The notes: generated by a model not told the origin, from the letters alone. Shown: positions 7,046 to 15,409, counted from the stretch's first letter. The stretch is DNA of 64,000 bases from CAZMHL01 sp045605445 (GCA_045605445.1 JAZUPZ010000024.1:1-64000), one strand, 5' to 3'. Numbers and translations are program-made.

Positions 7046-7705
7046 TTACTCTATTGCAAGGTTGAAATATAAATCCTTTGTGTCAAAATTCCCCCGAAGG
7101 GCGGCAAATTTGACAGTTTTTTTCAAATCTTTTCCCAGATATTCAAGAACTCTGTCACCGTCTGTTATGCAGATTTCTTCGCCTTTTTTATATGCCTTTG
7201 CATAGGAAAGAATATATTCAATTACATCTCTGTTCCATTCAATATAATTTTCAAGATGCTTTGCTCTTAAATAAAAATATTCCTTTGCGCTGCACTCCTC
7301 AAAGCCTTCTGCGGTTATATTTTTATAATCGGGAATATAAAGGTGTTTTGTGTACCCGTATCTTGCATAAAAATCAAAAAGTGATTCCTCTGAGGGTTTT
7401 AAAAAAGTAAAATCAAAGTCGGTTTTTCTGCTAATATAATTAAGTATTTTTCCGCACCTTCCCTGATTTCTGAACTCCTCCTTTGTTGCAACTGCGTAGA
7501 TATAACCTCCCTTGAGCTCTCCCGACTTTACGGGGATTACCGTTGCCATTGAAACCACCTTTAAGCCAACAACATCGACAAATGTATTTTTTACGGGACA
7601 CACTTTTTCATAAAATTCATACACGTTTTTTTTACTTCCGCCGAAGGCTTTGACCCACAGTTTTGCAATTTGCCTCTTATAAAAGATATTTGCTCTTGTA
7701 ATCAT
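7046..7705 (-). CDS. GNAT-family N-acetyltransferase
   Basis: 219 residues. The acetyl-CoA binding motif A is visible as YAVATKEEFRNQGRCGKIL at about residues 68-86 (R/Q-x-x-G-x-G/A type), followed by the usual helix and a FDFYARYGY segment corresponding to motif B. The C-terminal third shows a second, sterol-carrier-like/GNAT-accessory part (YLRAKHLENYIEWNRDVIEY), as in the two-domain Eis-like relatives, although shorter. Substrate unknown. It lies 32 bp downstream of the flippase gene on the same strand and is probably co-transcribed with it. Confidence 0.8.
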   Translation of the reverse strand: MITRANIFYKRQIAKLWVKAFGGSKKNVYEFYEKVCPVKNTFVDVVGLKVVSMATVIPVKSGELKGGYIYAVATKEEFRNQGRCGKILNYISRKTDFDFTFLKPSEESLFDFYARYGYTKHLYIPDYKNITAEGFEECSAKEYFYLRAKHLENYIEWNRDVIEYILSYAKAYKKGEEICITDGDRVLEYLGKDLKKTVKFAALRGNFDTKDLYFNLAIE

Positions 7706-7737
7706 TTGTTTACCTCCCCTGAAAATTCCTACCGTTG

Positions 7738-9225
7738 TTATTTTACCATAAATCTTGAAAATTTAAAACACCTAATTCTTAAACATCCGAAAATCACAAG
7801 CAGCGATGCATAAATAAAAAACATTATAAGGCTTCCTTTTAGCATTCCGGGCGCCGTATATTTTACGAACTCTGCCGCAATTATCATAGAAAGGGCGGGT
7901 TTTACAAAAACATTGTAAACATCTATTCTGAACCTGTATTCTCTGTAAAGGCAACCCATACTGAGAATAAGATTCAAAAGCTCGCTTATATACAAAACGG
8001 CGATATACCCCGTAAGCCCCGCTCTGGGAACGAGAAGATAAATTAAAGCTATGCAGAGAAGCGTGTCAAGAATATTAATTTTCACTACCGTTACCTGTTT
8101 GTCGATTCCCTTTAAAATACTGTCGGTAACAGTATCCATATACATTAAAAGAACCAGCGGGGCAAGCAGGCAGATATACCTTCCCGCCTTTATGCTTTTA
8201 TAAAGGGAAATTCCGATATCCTCTCCGTAGGCAAACAGAATTCCGCATATAAAAAGAGAAAACATAAAAACGTTTTTCACCAGAAGCACTATAATTGAAT
8301 TTATTTTTTCGCGACTGCCCCTTATGTGCCTTGAAGCAATTTCCGGAACCGTAAGGCTTGCAACCGCCCCTATTATGGCATAGGGAAACATTACAACGGG
8401 AATAACCATTCCGTTCATAAGTCCGAAATCAGCAATCGCTCTTTTCTTTGAAAACCCGTAAAGCACAAGCCCCGTTGGTATTATTATCTGCTTTATCGAA
8501 GAAAGGGCAGACTTTAAAGCGCTTGACAAAACCACGGGAACGGATATTTTAAAAACCCTTGAAGTAAGATTGTTTCCCGACCTGAAATTTATAAGTCTTT
8601 TTTTGTCATCTACGTAAAGAAAAATGTTGATTAAAAGACAAATTCCCTCAGATACCACCGAGCCGAGTATTAAAGCAAGACAGCCGAAGGCAACCCCTTT
8701 ATGAATAAGCATTTTCATAAAAAGCATTACCGACAGAATTCTTACAACAACCTCTGTTATTTGCACAAAAGAGGATTTATAAGCTTTTCTTACCGCTATA
8801 AAATAACCGCTGAAAACCGATGAAATTGCAACAGACGGAAAGCACAGAGAAAGAGCCCTTACTATTTCGTGGGAAGCTTCCCCTTTCAGCACATATGTTT
8901 CTATAAAGGGGGCAAAAGCCCATACGCCCACGGACAGGACAAGAGAAAGCGCCCCGGCAAAAAACACGCACTTTCTTATTGCTTTTTTTGCCCCCAGCTC
9001 GCAGTTTAAGGCAAGCTCTTCCGAAACAACTCTTGTTGCGGCAAGGCTTAAGCCGGAAACGGCAACCCCCTGAGCGAAGGAAAAAACCGTCATTAAAAGA
9101 GAGTAAATCCCCATTCCGCCTTCTCCCAGCCTTACCGAAATATAAACATTAAACCACAACAGCAAAACCCTTATTATTGCCGATGCGGTAACCATTGCAA
9201 ATCCGTTTACAAAAAACTGAAACAT
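7738..9225 (-). CDS. Lipid-linked polysaccharide flippase, SpoVB/MurJ-like (MOP superfamily)
   Basis: About 495 residues with 12-14 transmembrane helices. The N-terminal GEGGMGIYSLLMTVFSFAQG and repeated pattern of helices match the polysaccharide biosynthesis/SpoVB branch of the MOP flippase superfamily, which moves undecaprenyl-linked precursors across the membrane. I prefer ATG 9225 (MFQFFVNGF) with GGTGGG upstream; a TTG four codons earlier is also possible. SpoVB would suggest spore cortex synthesis, but the sequence alone does not separate SpoVB from other MurJ/Wzx-like flippases. Followed by the GNAT gene. Confidence 0.82.
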   Translation of the reverse strand: MFQFFVNGFAMVTASAIIRVLLLWFNVYISVRLGEGGMGIYSLLMTVFSFAQGVAVSGLSLAATRVVSEELALNCELGAKKAIRKCVFFAGALSLVLSVGVWAFAPFIETYVLKGEASHEIVRALSLCFPSVAISSVFSGYFIAVRKAYKSSFVQITEVVVRILSVMLFMKMLIHKGVAFGCLALILGSVVSEGICLLINIFLYVDDKKRLINFRSGNNLTSRVFKISVPVVLSSALKSALSSIKQIIIPTGLVLYGFSKKRAIADFGLMNGMVIPVVMFPYAIIGAVASLTVPEIASRHIRGSREKINSIIVLLVKNVFMFSLFICGILFAYGEDIGISLYKSIKAGRYICLLAPLVLLMYMDTVTDSILKGIDKQVTVVKINILDTLLCIALIYLLVPRAGLTGYIAVLYISELLNLILSMGCLYREYRFRIDVYNVFVKPALSMIIAAEFVKYTAPGMLKGSLIMFFIYASLLVIFGCLRIRCFKFSRFMVK

Positions 9226-9345
9226 TCTGCCCACCAATCCCTTTTATAAATGATATTAAAAATTCGCGGTCTTTATGTGCAAAATCCGTAACCGGGGTTT
9301 GACATTTTATCCGCCGAGTGATATCATATTATGAAGGTGATTGAA

Positions 9346-9870
9346 ATGTACGAAAACATACTTGAATTTTCATTTCCCGAATATAACGAGCTTCCCGAGC
9401 TTGACCTTTATATGGACCAGGTTATAAGTCTTATTGATATGAAGCTCTCGGCTTTTGCGGACGAAAGCGGAAAAACCGCCACACCTACAATGATTAACAA
9501 TTACGTTAAACAGAAAATTATAAATCCGCCGGTAAAGAAAAAATACAGCAGAGAACATATTGCCCGGCTTTTTATGGTTTTTGTTTTAAAAAGGGTGTTC
9601 AGCGTTTCCGAAACAGACAGACTTTTGAAAAGCCTTTTAAAAGACGATTCAACCGAAAAGGTTTACACGGAATTCTGCAAACATATTGAATATGCCGTAA
9701 AGGTAGTATTTACGGAGTCGGAAAAAAACGTAGAGAAAATTTCTGAAAACAAAAATGCAAAGCTTTATTCTGCCTGTGCCCTTGCCTTTGCAACCAAGAT
9801 TTACGCAGAAAAGCTTATTAACAATATTCCGAAGGAAGATGAAAAAAATGACAAACAAAATAAAAAATGA
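9346..9870 (+). CDS. DUF1836 domain protein
   Basis: About 174 residues, cytosolic. The central stretch TPTMINNYVKQKIINPPVKK followed by KYSREHIARLFMVFVLKRVF is characteristic of DUF1836, a Bacillota family with a MerR-like winged-helix appearance and unknown function. Start taken at ATG 9346 because AAGGTGA lies 5 bases upstream; the upstream ATG at 9331 overlaps that site. It overlaps the UPF0340 gene by 23 bases, implying translational coupling. Confidence 0.8.
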   Translation: MYENILEFSFPEYNELPELDLYMDQVISLIDMKLSAFADESGKTATPTMINNYVKQKIINPPVKKKYSREHIARLFMVFVLKRVFSVSETDRLLKSLLKDDSTEKVYTEFCKHIEYAVKVVFTESEKNVEKISENKNAKLYSACALAFATKIYAEKLINNIPKEDEKNDKQNKK

Positions 9871-10399
9871 TGCAAACACAGTTATAAATGAGCTTATTGA
9901 GGTTTCAAAGCTCAAAGAAGGTGATGTTCTCGTTATTGGCTGCTCTTCAAGCGAAATTATGGGCGACAAAATAGGAACAAATTCCGACGTTGATGCGGCA
10001 AAGGCTGTTTTTGAAGAAATTTACTCTGTTGCAAAAGCAAAGGGAATTTTCCTTGCGGCACAGTGTTGCGAGCATCTTAACCGCGCAATAGTTATTGAAA
10101 AGGAGCTTGCAGATAAAAAAGGGCTTGATTGCGTTAATGCAGTTCCTCAGCCCAAGGCAGGCGGTTCCTTTGCAACAAGAGCCTATGCTTCTTTCAAAAA
10201 CCCCTGCGTTGTTGAACATATTAAGGCAGATGCCGGACTTGACATTGGCGGAACCCTTATAGGAATGCACTTAAAGGAGGTTGCCGTTCCGGTAAGACTT
10301 TCTTTGAAAAAGATTGGCGAAGCAAATATTTTGTGCGCAAGAACAAGACCGAAATTCATTGGCGGAGTTCGTGCAAATTATAACGAAAACCTTCTTTAA
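9848..10399 (+). CDS. UPF0340/TIGR01440 family protein (YwlG-like)
   Basis: 183 residues matching the YwlG/DUF436 family: VIGCSSSEIMGDKIGTNSD near the N-terminus, FLAAQCCEHLNRAIVIE, the glycine-rich PQPKAGGSFATRAY, and the C-terminal ARTRPKFIGGVRANYN. Function is unknown; the family is common in Bacillota. The start at 9848 has GGAAG at proper distance and sits within the end of the DUF1836 gene. tRNA-Ser genes follow with their own promoter. Confidence 0.9.
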   Translation: MTNKIKNDANTVINELIEVSKLKEGDVLVIGCSSSEIMGDKIGTNSDVDAAKAVFEEIYSVAKAKGIFLAAQCCEHLNRAIVIEKELADKKGLDCVNAVPQPKAGGSFATRAYASFKNPCVVEHIKADAGLDIGGTLIGMHLKEVAVPVRLSLKKIGEANILCARTRPKFIGGVRANYNENLL

Positions 10400-10417
10400 T
10401 TTTTTTCAAAAAAGATA

Positions 10418-10446
10418 TTGACAAACCGCTTTTATTATGTTAGAAT
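10418..10446 (+). promoter_or_regulatory. Promoter of the tRNA-Ser genes
   Basis: -35 TTGACA (10418-10423), 17-bp spacer, -10 TAGAAT (10441-10446), ending 13 bases before the first tRNA. Close to the consensus, as expected for tRNA genes. Confidence 0.85.
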
Positions 10447-10459
10447 AGTTAAGCGTTAC

Positions 10460-10546
10460 GGAGAGGTGTCCGAGTGGTTTAAGGAGCTAGTCTTGAAAAC
10501 TAGTGATGCGGAAGCACCGTGAGTTCGAATCTCACCCTCTCCGCCA
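10460..10546 (+). tRNA. tRNA-Ser (anticodon TGA)
   Basis: Class II tRNA of 87 nt including an encoded CCA. Acceptor arms GGAGAGG and CCTCTCC pair, the anticodon loop CTTGAAA carries TGA, a long variable arm (GATGCGGAAGCACC) is present, and the T arm contains GTTCGAATC. All arms of a serine tRNA can be drawn. Confidence 0.97.
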
Positions 10547-10550
10547 CTTT

Positions 10551-10580
10551 CAATCCGTACAACCACTGTACGGATTGAAT
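10551..10580. repeat. Inverted repeat between the two tRNA-Ser genes
   Basis: Arms of about 11 bp, CAATCCGTACA and TGTACGGATTG, separated by ACCAC. There is no T-run after it, so it is more likely a processing or spacer hairpin in the tRNA precursor than a terminator. Confidence 0.6.
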
Positions 10581-10604
10581 AATATTAAAATAATTTATAC
10601 ATTC

Positions 10605-10698
10605 GGAGAAGTACCCAAGTCGGCCGAAGGGGGCGGTTTGCTAAACCGTTAGGTCGGTGAATACCGGCGCAAGGGTTCGAATCCCTTCTTCTCCGCCA
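10605..10698 (+). tRNA. tRNA-Ser (anticodon GCT)
   Basis: Class II tRNA of 94 nt with encoded CCA. Acceptor arms GGAGAAG and CTTCTCC, anticodon loop TTGCTAA with GCT, a long variable arm (TAGGTCGGTGAATACCGGC) and a normal T arm. The 3' half is repeated, inverted, just downstream, and its last 19 bases recur in direct orientation at 11187-11205. Confidence 0.96.
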
Positions 10699-11205
10699 GC
10701 AAAAAAAAGATACCATTCGGTATCTGTTTTTTGCTGGCGGAGAAGTGGATTCGAACCCGAGAGGGCACTCGCCGTTAAGAAAACGATTGATAATCGTTTT
10801 CAGGTGAGTGGTGCGAAGTCCGGTACCGAAGCCAAAGGCTTGGGTGGACAAGCACGGCAGATTGCCTGCAATCTGCATCGAATCCCGTCTTAAAATTCTT
10901 TTTCTCTTTTGCTTGCGGACTGTGAAGTCTCGAGCAAGGTGATTTTCCGGGCACCGTTAAGAACGGTCGGAAAATAACGAAGCGCAGAGTATCCCGTAAA
11001 GTACTTTCTTTATCTTGGCGGATGTCGAGCATCTGTTTTTGTTATCGGAAGAGATTCGAACACAGAGTGGGCAAAAAACGTCAAAAAAGTTGCCGGTGGC
11101 AAGTTTTTTAGTTTTTTGGTGTGCAGACGGGTACCGAAATGCGTTAGCATTTGGGTCGGCAAACACGACAGACGCGAAGCGGATGTATCCCTTCTTCTCC
11201 GCCAG
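10699..11205. mobile_element. tRNA-linked fold-back element (candidate mini-element, no ORF)
   Basis: No credible gene in about 500 bases; the ORFs here are out-of-frame readings of repeats. The region begins with an inverted copy of the 3' end of tRNA-Ser(GCT), including the T-arm signature GGATTCGAACCC, then carries a nested hairpin (outer CACTCGCC/GGTGAGTG, inner AAAACGAT/ATCGTTTT), a GGTACCGAA-led hairpin, and a short hairpin (CAGATTG/CAATCTG). Two further, divergent subunits follow (about 10905-11000 and 11041-11205). The end is a 19-base direct repeat of the tRNA 3' terminus, ATCCCTTCTTCTCCGCCAG (10681-10699 and 11187-11205), as left by integration at a tRNA gene. A related element follows tRNA-Thr at 55 kb. 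Called as an element from structure only; no recombinase is present. Confidence 0.5.
10709..10731 (+). terminator. Terminator of the tRNA-Ser operon
   Basis: GATACC/GGTATC stem with an ATTC loop and TGTTTTTT tail. The hairpin extends outward into a much longer fold-back: CCAGCAAAAAA upstream pairs with TTTTTTGCTGG downstream. Confidence 0.8.
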
Positions 11206-11236
11206 TGAAAAAAACAACCTATGAACAAAAAGACAA

Positions 11237-11266
11237 AGAGCTGAACGAAATTAACCGTTCAGCTCT
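11237..11266 (-). terminator. Terminator of the GH39-like gene
   Basis: Perfect 11-bp arms AGAGCTGAACG/CGTTCAGCTCT with an 8-base loop, followed by TTGTCTTTTTG on the minus strand. Confidence 0.8.
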
Positions 11267-11281
11267 TCCATTATTTTTTAC

Positions 11282-12634
11282 TTAATTTCTTATCAGCACT
11301 GTCTGATTACTCTTAAGAAGGAATTTTTTCGGATTTAAGTAAGTTTTTGTAAGTGGGTTTTCTTCGTCGACCATATAAACCTCAAAGCCGTCTTCAAGGT
11401 TAATTGAAATTTCTTTGTCTTCCTCGGAAACGTTTGTAATCATAACCGCCTTTTTGTTGCCATCGGTTGATGCAACGGCATAAACGTCTTTTTCATTTAA
11501 TTCGCACTCTGCCTGCTTGCCAAGCTGATACATATAACCAAATGCCTTGAATACATAGAAAAGCGGACGCGGACAAACGTTGTAGCCGTCAAACATTCCC
11601 TGATAGGTGCTTACCATCATTCTTGTATCGTAATAACAGAGCATACTTGTTGGCTTGTTCTGCATTATAAGAAGCATTGCTGCTGCCTGAGCCGCCGCAA
11701 AGGAACTACCAAGAGTTCCCTTTACTCTTGCCGCATTGTTCCACTCGTTAAGCATTGTTTCAATTTCGCCGTAGCCGCGTTCCTTTAAGAACTTGTCAAC
11801 AAACTCTGCTATTATTCCCGTTCCCTCGGCATCAATATAACTATGCCATGAGAAGAAATCAATGGGTGAGCCATGTTCTTTTATGTAGTCAAAGAAGCCG
11901 TATAAGAACTTCATTCTGTATGCATTTTTTTCACCTTCATAACGCTCGCCAAGTCGTTTTTCAATGTCCATTCCGTATTTTTCAGGCTCTGCAAAAATAT
12001 TATAAAAGCCTGTTGCCGCATAACCGCCAACCTTTATTGTGTCGCCAAAGCATTTTTTAAGGTGCTTTGAAGTAATGTCGTAAAGCTCATAATACTGCTC
12101 AGGAGTACCTGTCCACATCTGGTTCATATCGGGAGTAGGTCTGTTTTCGGGCTCGTTCCAGATTTCCCAGTATTTTATACCGTAATGGTAGCCGTCTGCC
12201 CAGCCTTCGTTGTAATGTCTTACAATATGTTCGCAGATTCTTGCCCATTTGTTATAATCCTTTGGGGGATGAATTCTGTAGGCTCTTATGTTACACTGAT
12301 TTTCAATTGTAACACCGAGACGGAAAATAGGAGAAACTCCGTATTCGTTAAGCCCTTCAAGAAGTACATCTGTAAATGCAAAATCATAAGATTCAGGGTC
12401 ATTTTCGTCCGCATCAAAATCACGGAAAATGTTAGGAATATCAACAAATCTGTTTCCGCCGAAAGGGCCTCCAACATCGTGAAGTCTTGAATAAGGAATG
12501 TTTGCCTCCTGAAAATATTTTATGTGAGAAACATTGATTTTACAGAAGCCTCCCGTAAAAGGCGGCTGACCTACCGCGTGCATAGGCTTGATTATTCCTG
12601 TTTCTTTACCAAAATCTACGTTTATATTTACCAT
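11282..12634 (-). CDS. Cytosolic GH39-like glycoside hydrolase (beta-xylosidase type)
   Basis: About 450 residues, no signal peptide, so likely acts on imported oligosaccharides. A clan GH-A (beta/alpha)8 barrel of the GH39 type is suggested by SRLHDVGGPFGG near the N-terminus, the acid/base segment KYWEIWNEPEN (Glu after Asn) near residue 152, and the nucleophile segment ETMLNEWNNAA near residue 285, followed by a small C-terminal beta domain. GH39 members are beta-xylosidases and alpha-L-iduronidases; the exact substrate cannot be read here. Start at ATG 12634 with TTGGAGGA upstream. A second, only distantly similar GH39 lies at 52.4-53.8 kb. Confidence 0.8.
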   Translation of the reverse strand: MVNINVDFGKETGIIKPMHAVGQPPFTGGFCKINVSHIKYFQEANIPYSRLHDVGGPFGGNRFVDIPNIFRDFDADENDPESYDFAFTDVLLEGLNEYGVSPIFRLGVTIENQCNIRAYRIHPPKDYNKWARICEHIVRHYNEGWADGYHYGIKYWEIWNEPENRPTPDMNQMWTGTPEQYYELYDITSKHLKKCFGDTIKVGGYAATGFYNIFAEPEKYGMDIEKRLGERYEGEKNAYRMKFLYGFFDYIKEHGSPIDFFSWHSYIDAEGTGIIAEFVDKFLKERGYGEIETMLNEWNNAARVKGTLGSSFAAAQAAAMLLIMQNKPTSMLCYYDTRMMVSTYQGMFDGYNVCPRPLFYVFKAFGYMYQLGKQAECELNEKDVYAVASTDGNKKAVMITNVSEEDKEISINLEDGFEVYMVDEENPLTKTYLNPKKFLLKSNQTVLIRN

Positions 12635-12728
12635 TTTTATCCTCCAACCAATTTTATGCGTCAAGTATACCATATCAAAATATATTTTTCAACAGTTTTA
12701 GAATATAAAATTACTTTATTAAAGCAAA

Positions 12729-12748
12729 AAAGCACCCTGAGGTGCTTT
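12729..12748 (-). terminator. Terminator after the EamA transporter gene
   Basis: Arms AAAGCACC/GGTGCTTT with a 4-base loop, followed by a T-rich stretch on the minus strand; immediately downstream of the stop codon. Confidence 0.85.
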
Positions 12749-12750
12749 TG

Positions 12751-13620
12751 TTAATTGCTTTTTTTATAAACTGCAAAGTATGATGCTCCTACTATAAATG
12801 CAACGGCGATAAATACTTTTATGTCGGGAACGATACCATTTACAAAATATGTAACAAACGGTGTTAAAACAGGCTTGATGAAAAACGCCATTGATGCCAT
12901 TATGGCCCCGCCCTTTTCCATTGCTTTAAAGTAAGCAACATAGCCTACTCCTGTTACGAAAATACCAAGATACAGAAGAATTGAAAGGCTTGTTATGTCT
13001 GTCTTCGGAACTATATCATATCCGCCGATTAAAAGAAACACCAAAAGTACGATACTTCCAATCAGAAAACCGCCTGCCGACTGAATAAGTCCGCTGATTT
13101 TCTTTGCATATTTACGGCTTAAAGCTGTATAAAGGCTGAAGCTTATTGCCGCGATTAAAGCAAGTGCAACAGAGCCAAGGTTTGTGCCCGAGCTGAAATC
13201 TGCACAGGCAACAACTCCGATAATACCAAGAACAAGTGCGATTATCTTATTTTTAGTAAACTTTTCTTCTTTTATGAAAAGCACAGCAAAAATAATTGTC
13301 AGCACAGAGTTTACGGAAAAGATAATAGCGATAAGTGACGGTGCATCCGCAAGTTTCACCGCAAACTGAAGTGAAAGCATACTGATGCAGATAACAAGCA
13401 CCCCGAGAAGTGCCATTAAAGCAACATCCTTACCGGTAATTTTAATCTGCTCCTTTTTGATTTTAACAACTGCAAAGGGCAGAAGCATTAAAGAGCCTAT
13501 TAAAAATCTCCAGAAGGTCATTGCATAAGGGCTTATATCATTTGCAATTAATTTGCTTACAGGCTCTAAAGTTACAAACATAAGCGCCGTAACAAGAGCA
13601 TAAAAAATTCCTTTTTTCAT
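12751..13620 (-). CDS. EamA/DMT-superfamily transporter
   Basis: 289 residues with ten predicted transmembrane helices arranged as two EamA repeats (about 1-135 and 145-285). The first repeat has the signature FWRFLIGSLMLLPFA and the second ends in PVLTPFVTYF. Drug/metabolite transporters export or exchange small metabolites; the substrate is unknown. Its ATG overlaps the stop codon of the esterase gene (TAATG), so the two are translationally coupled. The operon is divergent from a LysR regulator, which probably controls it. Confidence 0.85.
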   Translation of the reverse strand: MKKGIFYALVTALMFVTLEPVSKLIANDISPYAMTFWRFLIGSLMLLPFAVVKIKKEQIKITGKDVALMALLGVLVICISMLSLQFAVKLADAPSLIAIIFSVNSVLTIIFAVLFIKEEKFTKNKIIALVLGIIGVVACADFSSGTNLGSVALALIAAISFSLYTALSRKYAKKISGLIQSAGGFLIGSIVLLVFLLIGGYDIVPKTDITSLSILLYLGIFVTGVGYVAYFKAMEKGGAIMASMAFFIKPVLTPFVTYFVNGIVPDIKVFIAVAFIVGASYFAVYKKSN

Positions 13621-14387
13621 TACTTATCTCCTTTATATTTGTCAATAAATTCAAGTATTGCCTTTGCAAAAACATTTTCACCGTTTTCATCATTTGCTTT
13701 GTTATATTTGCAATGAGTAAAACCTTCCATATACCTTACATCAACTTTGTCCATATTGCATTTAAAATGCTTAAGGGTGGAAACAAGAAGCTTTGTCTGT
13801 TCGGGTCTGTTTTCCATATCGTGCTCTGCATAAAAAATCTGCATAGGTGCATAATTTCTGTCACCGCAGATGTGATACAAAGGTGCTGCTTCGTCAATTA
13901 TAACCCTTCTTGAGTCAATTCCTCTTTCACGAAGAACGTTAAAGTGAGTTGTAGGCTGACCTGCATCGTGAATGAATCCTGCTATTTCATCAGGGTTGAT
14001 TTTATAAGGTGCAAGATATTTTTTGTCAAAACAAAGCATCTGTGAAAGATAACCGCCTGCAGAAGAACCACCCACAAAAAAAGCTGAGGGATTGCCGTAA
14101 TCCTTCATATTTGAAATTGTCCAGGCAACAGCTGTTGCCGCATCTCTTATAAATTCGGGATAAACCGCTTCGGGATACATTCTGTAATTTGCAGAAACCA
14201 CCGCAACACCTTTATTAACAAGAGGCTCAATAAAAACATTTCTGTCTGCAGCTTTGTCGCCATGCTCTATTCCGCCGCCGTGAAAATAGATAAACACGGG
14301 AAAGCTTTCAAGGTCGGGAATATGTATATCAAGCATCTGCTCAGGAAGTCCCATTTTCGTATAACAAATATTTTCAAAAGATTTCAT
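13620..14387 (-). CDS. Alpha/beta-hydrolase, acetyl-esterase (HSL-like) type
   Basis: 255 residues. The oxyanion-hole motif HGGG (YFHGGGIEHGD, about residues 34-44), the nucleophile elbow FVGGSSAGG (about 104-112) and a C-terminal histidine in MEGFTHCKYN fit the hormone-sensitive-lipase/BD-FAE-like carboxylesterase group. Likely cytosolic, no signal peptide. It could deacetylate sugars from plant polysaccharide, given the neighbouring hydrolases, but no substrate can be proven. Coupled to the EamA transporter and divergent from LysR. Confidence 0.82.
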   Translation of the reverse strand: MKSFENICYTKMGLPEQMLDIHIPDLESFPVFIYFHGGGIEHGDKAADRNVFIEPLVNKGVAVVSANYRMYPEAVYPEFIRDAATAVAWTISNMKDYGNPSAFFVGGSSAGGYLSQMLCFDKKYLAPYKINPDEIAGFIHDAGQPTTHFNVLRERGIDSRRVIIDEAAPLYHICGDRNYAPMQIFYAEHDMENRPEQTKLLVSTLKHFKCNMDKVDVRYMEGFTHCKYNKANDENGENVFAKAILEFIDKYKGDK

Positions 14388-14501
14388 TTAAGTCACTCCT
14401 TTTGTTAAATATACCACCCTTTTAACATTTTGTAAAGAATATGCAAAACTATGCTTGAATATATTAAAATATATGGTAAAATAAATATAAGGAGTGATTT
14501 T

Positions 14502-15371
14502 ATGGAAATTCTTCAGTTAAAATATTTTGTTTCTACCGCAAGATACCAGAGCATTGCAAAAACGGCAAAGGAGTTTATGGTTCCCGCTTCAAGTGTTTCT
14601 GTAGCAATTAAAAAGCTCGAGGAAGAGCTTGAGGTTTCTCTTTTTGACAGAAGCGCAAACAGAATTAAGCTTAACAAAAACGGCGAAATATTTTTTAAGA
14701 GCATAAGCCTTTGCGAAAAAGAACTGAAAAATGTTAAAGCAGAGCTGCTTAACCGCAGTAAAATTCAGAAGGGCGAAATAAAGCTTCTTATTCTTACAAA
14801 CAGAAGCTCGGTTACCGATGCCATTGTGGAATTTAAAAACGAATATCCCGACACTTCCTTTACTATTTCTCACGACAGCTTTGCAAAACCCGAAAGCTAT
14901 GACCTTGTTATCTGCGACAGCGAAATCGATTCGGAAAGCTTTGAAAAGAAGGAGCTTATAAGGGAGGAAATTTTTCTTGGCGTACACAAAAGCAATCCCC
15001 TCTCCAAATACAACTCTGTAAAACTTACCACCCTTTCTGAGGAAAAATTCATTTCAATGAACAAGGGAAGCAGAATAAGAGAATTTACCGACAGCCTTCT
15101 TGAAAATGGCGGAATTTCACCTGTTCATGCCATTGAGTGCAGCGACCCTTACTATATTTGCAAATACCTTAAAATGGGGCTGGGAGTTACCTTTTTCCCC
15201 TCCGTTTCCTGGAAAAGAGAAATTGACGATTCAATTAAGCTTCTGAAAATAAACGACGGCGTTTTCCGCACTTCATATTTATACACAAACAAAGCCTGTT
15301 CGGACATTGCAAAAATTTTTAGTCATAATTTAGAGCTTTCCGTAAAAAAGAGCTTTAATTTTTCCGTATAA
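14502..15371 (+). CDS. LysR-family transcriptional regulator
   Basis: 289 residues. Start at ATG 14502 (MEILQLKYFVSTARYQS) with AAGGAGTG upstream. The N-terminal winged helix-turn-helix (QSIAKTAKEFMVPASSVSVA, then IKKLEEELEVSLFDRS) is classic LysR; the remainder is a periplasmic-binding-protein-like effector domain with a DSFAKPESYDLVI segment. It is divergently transcribed from the esterase/EamA operon across a 114-bp region, the usual LysR arrangement, so it probably controls that operon and itself. Effector unknown. Confidence 0.92.
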   Translation: MEILQLKYFVSTARYQSIAKTAKEFMVPASSVSVAIKKLEEELEVSLFDRSANRIKLNKNGEIFFKSISLCEKELKNVKAELLNRSKIQKGEIKLLILTNRSSVTDAIVEFKNEYPDTSFTISHDSFAKPESYDLVICDSEIDSESFEKKELIREEIFLGVHKSNPLSKYNSVKLTTLSEEKFISMNKGSRIREFTDSLLENGGISPVHAIECSDPYYICKYLKMGLGVTFFPSVSWKREIDDSIKLLKINDGVFRTSYLYTNKACSDIAKIFSHNLELSVKKSFNFSV

Positions 15372-15406
15372 AAAAGGCTGAACGTTGATTACGTTCAGCC
15401 TTTTTT
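15370..15406. terminator. Bidirectional terminator between lysR and the symporter gene
   Basis: Long arms AAAAAGGCTGAACG/CGTTCAGCCTTTTT around a 7-base loop; A- and T-runs on both sides serve the converging genes. Confidence 0.9.
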
Positions 15407-15409
15407 GTC

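Noticed and set aside
10699..11205. Integrase-bearing genomic island at tRNA-Ser
   Set aside because: The direct repeat is present but only 506 bp apart and no recombinase gene exists in between or nearby; only a mini-element or remnant can be proposed.
10585..11228. Several ORFs of 69-97 codons downstream of the tRNA-Ser genes, on both strands
   Set aside because: They are translations of tRNA-derived and palindromic repeats (for example RRRRDSNP-like strings from antisense T-arms), lack ribosome sites and overlap each other.
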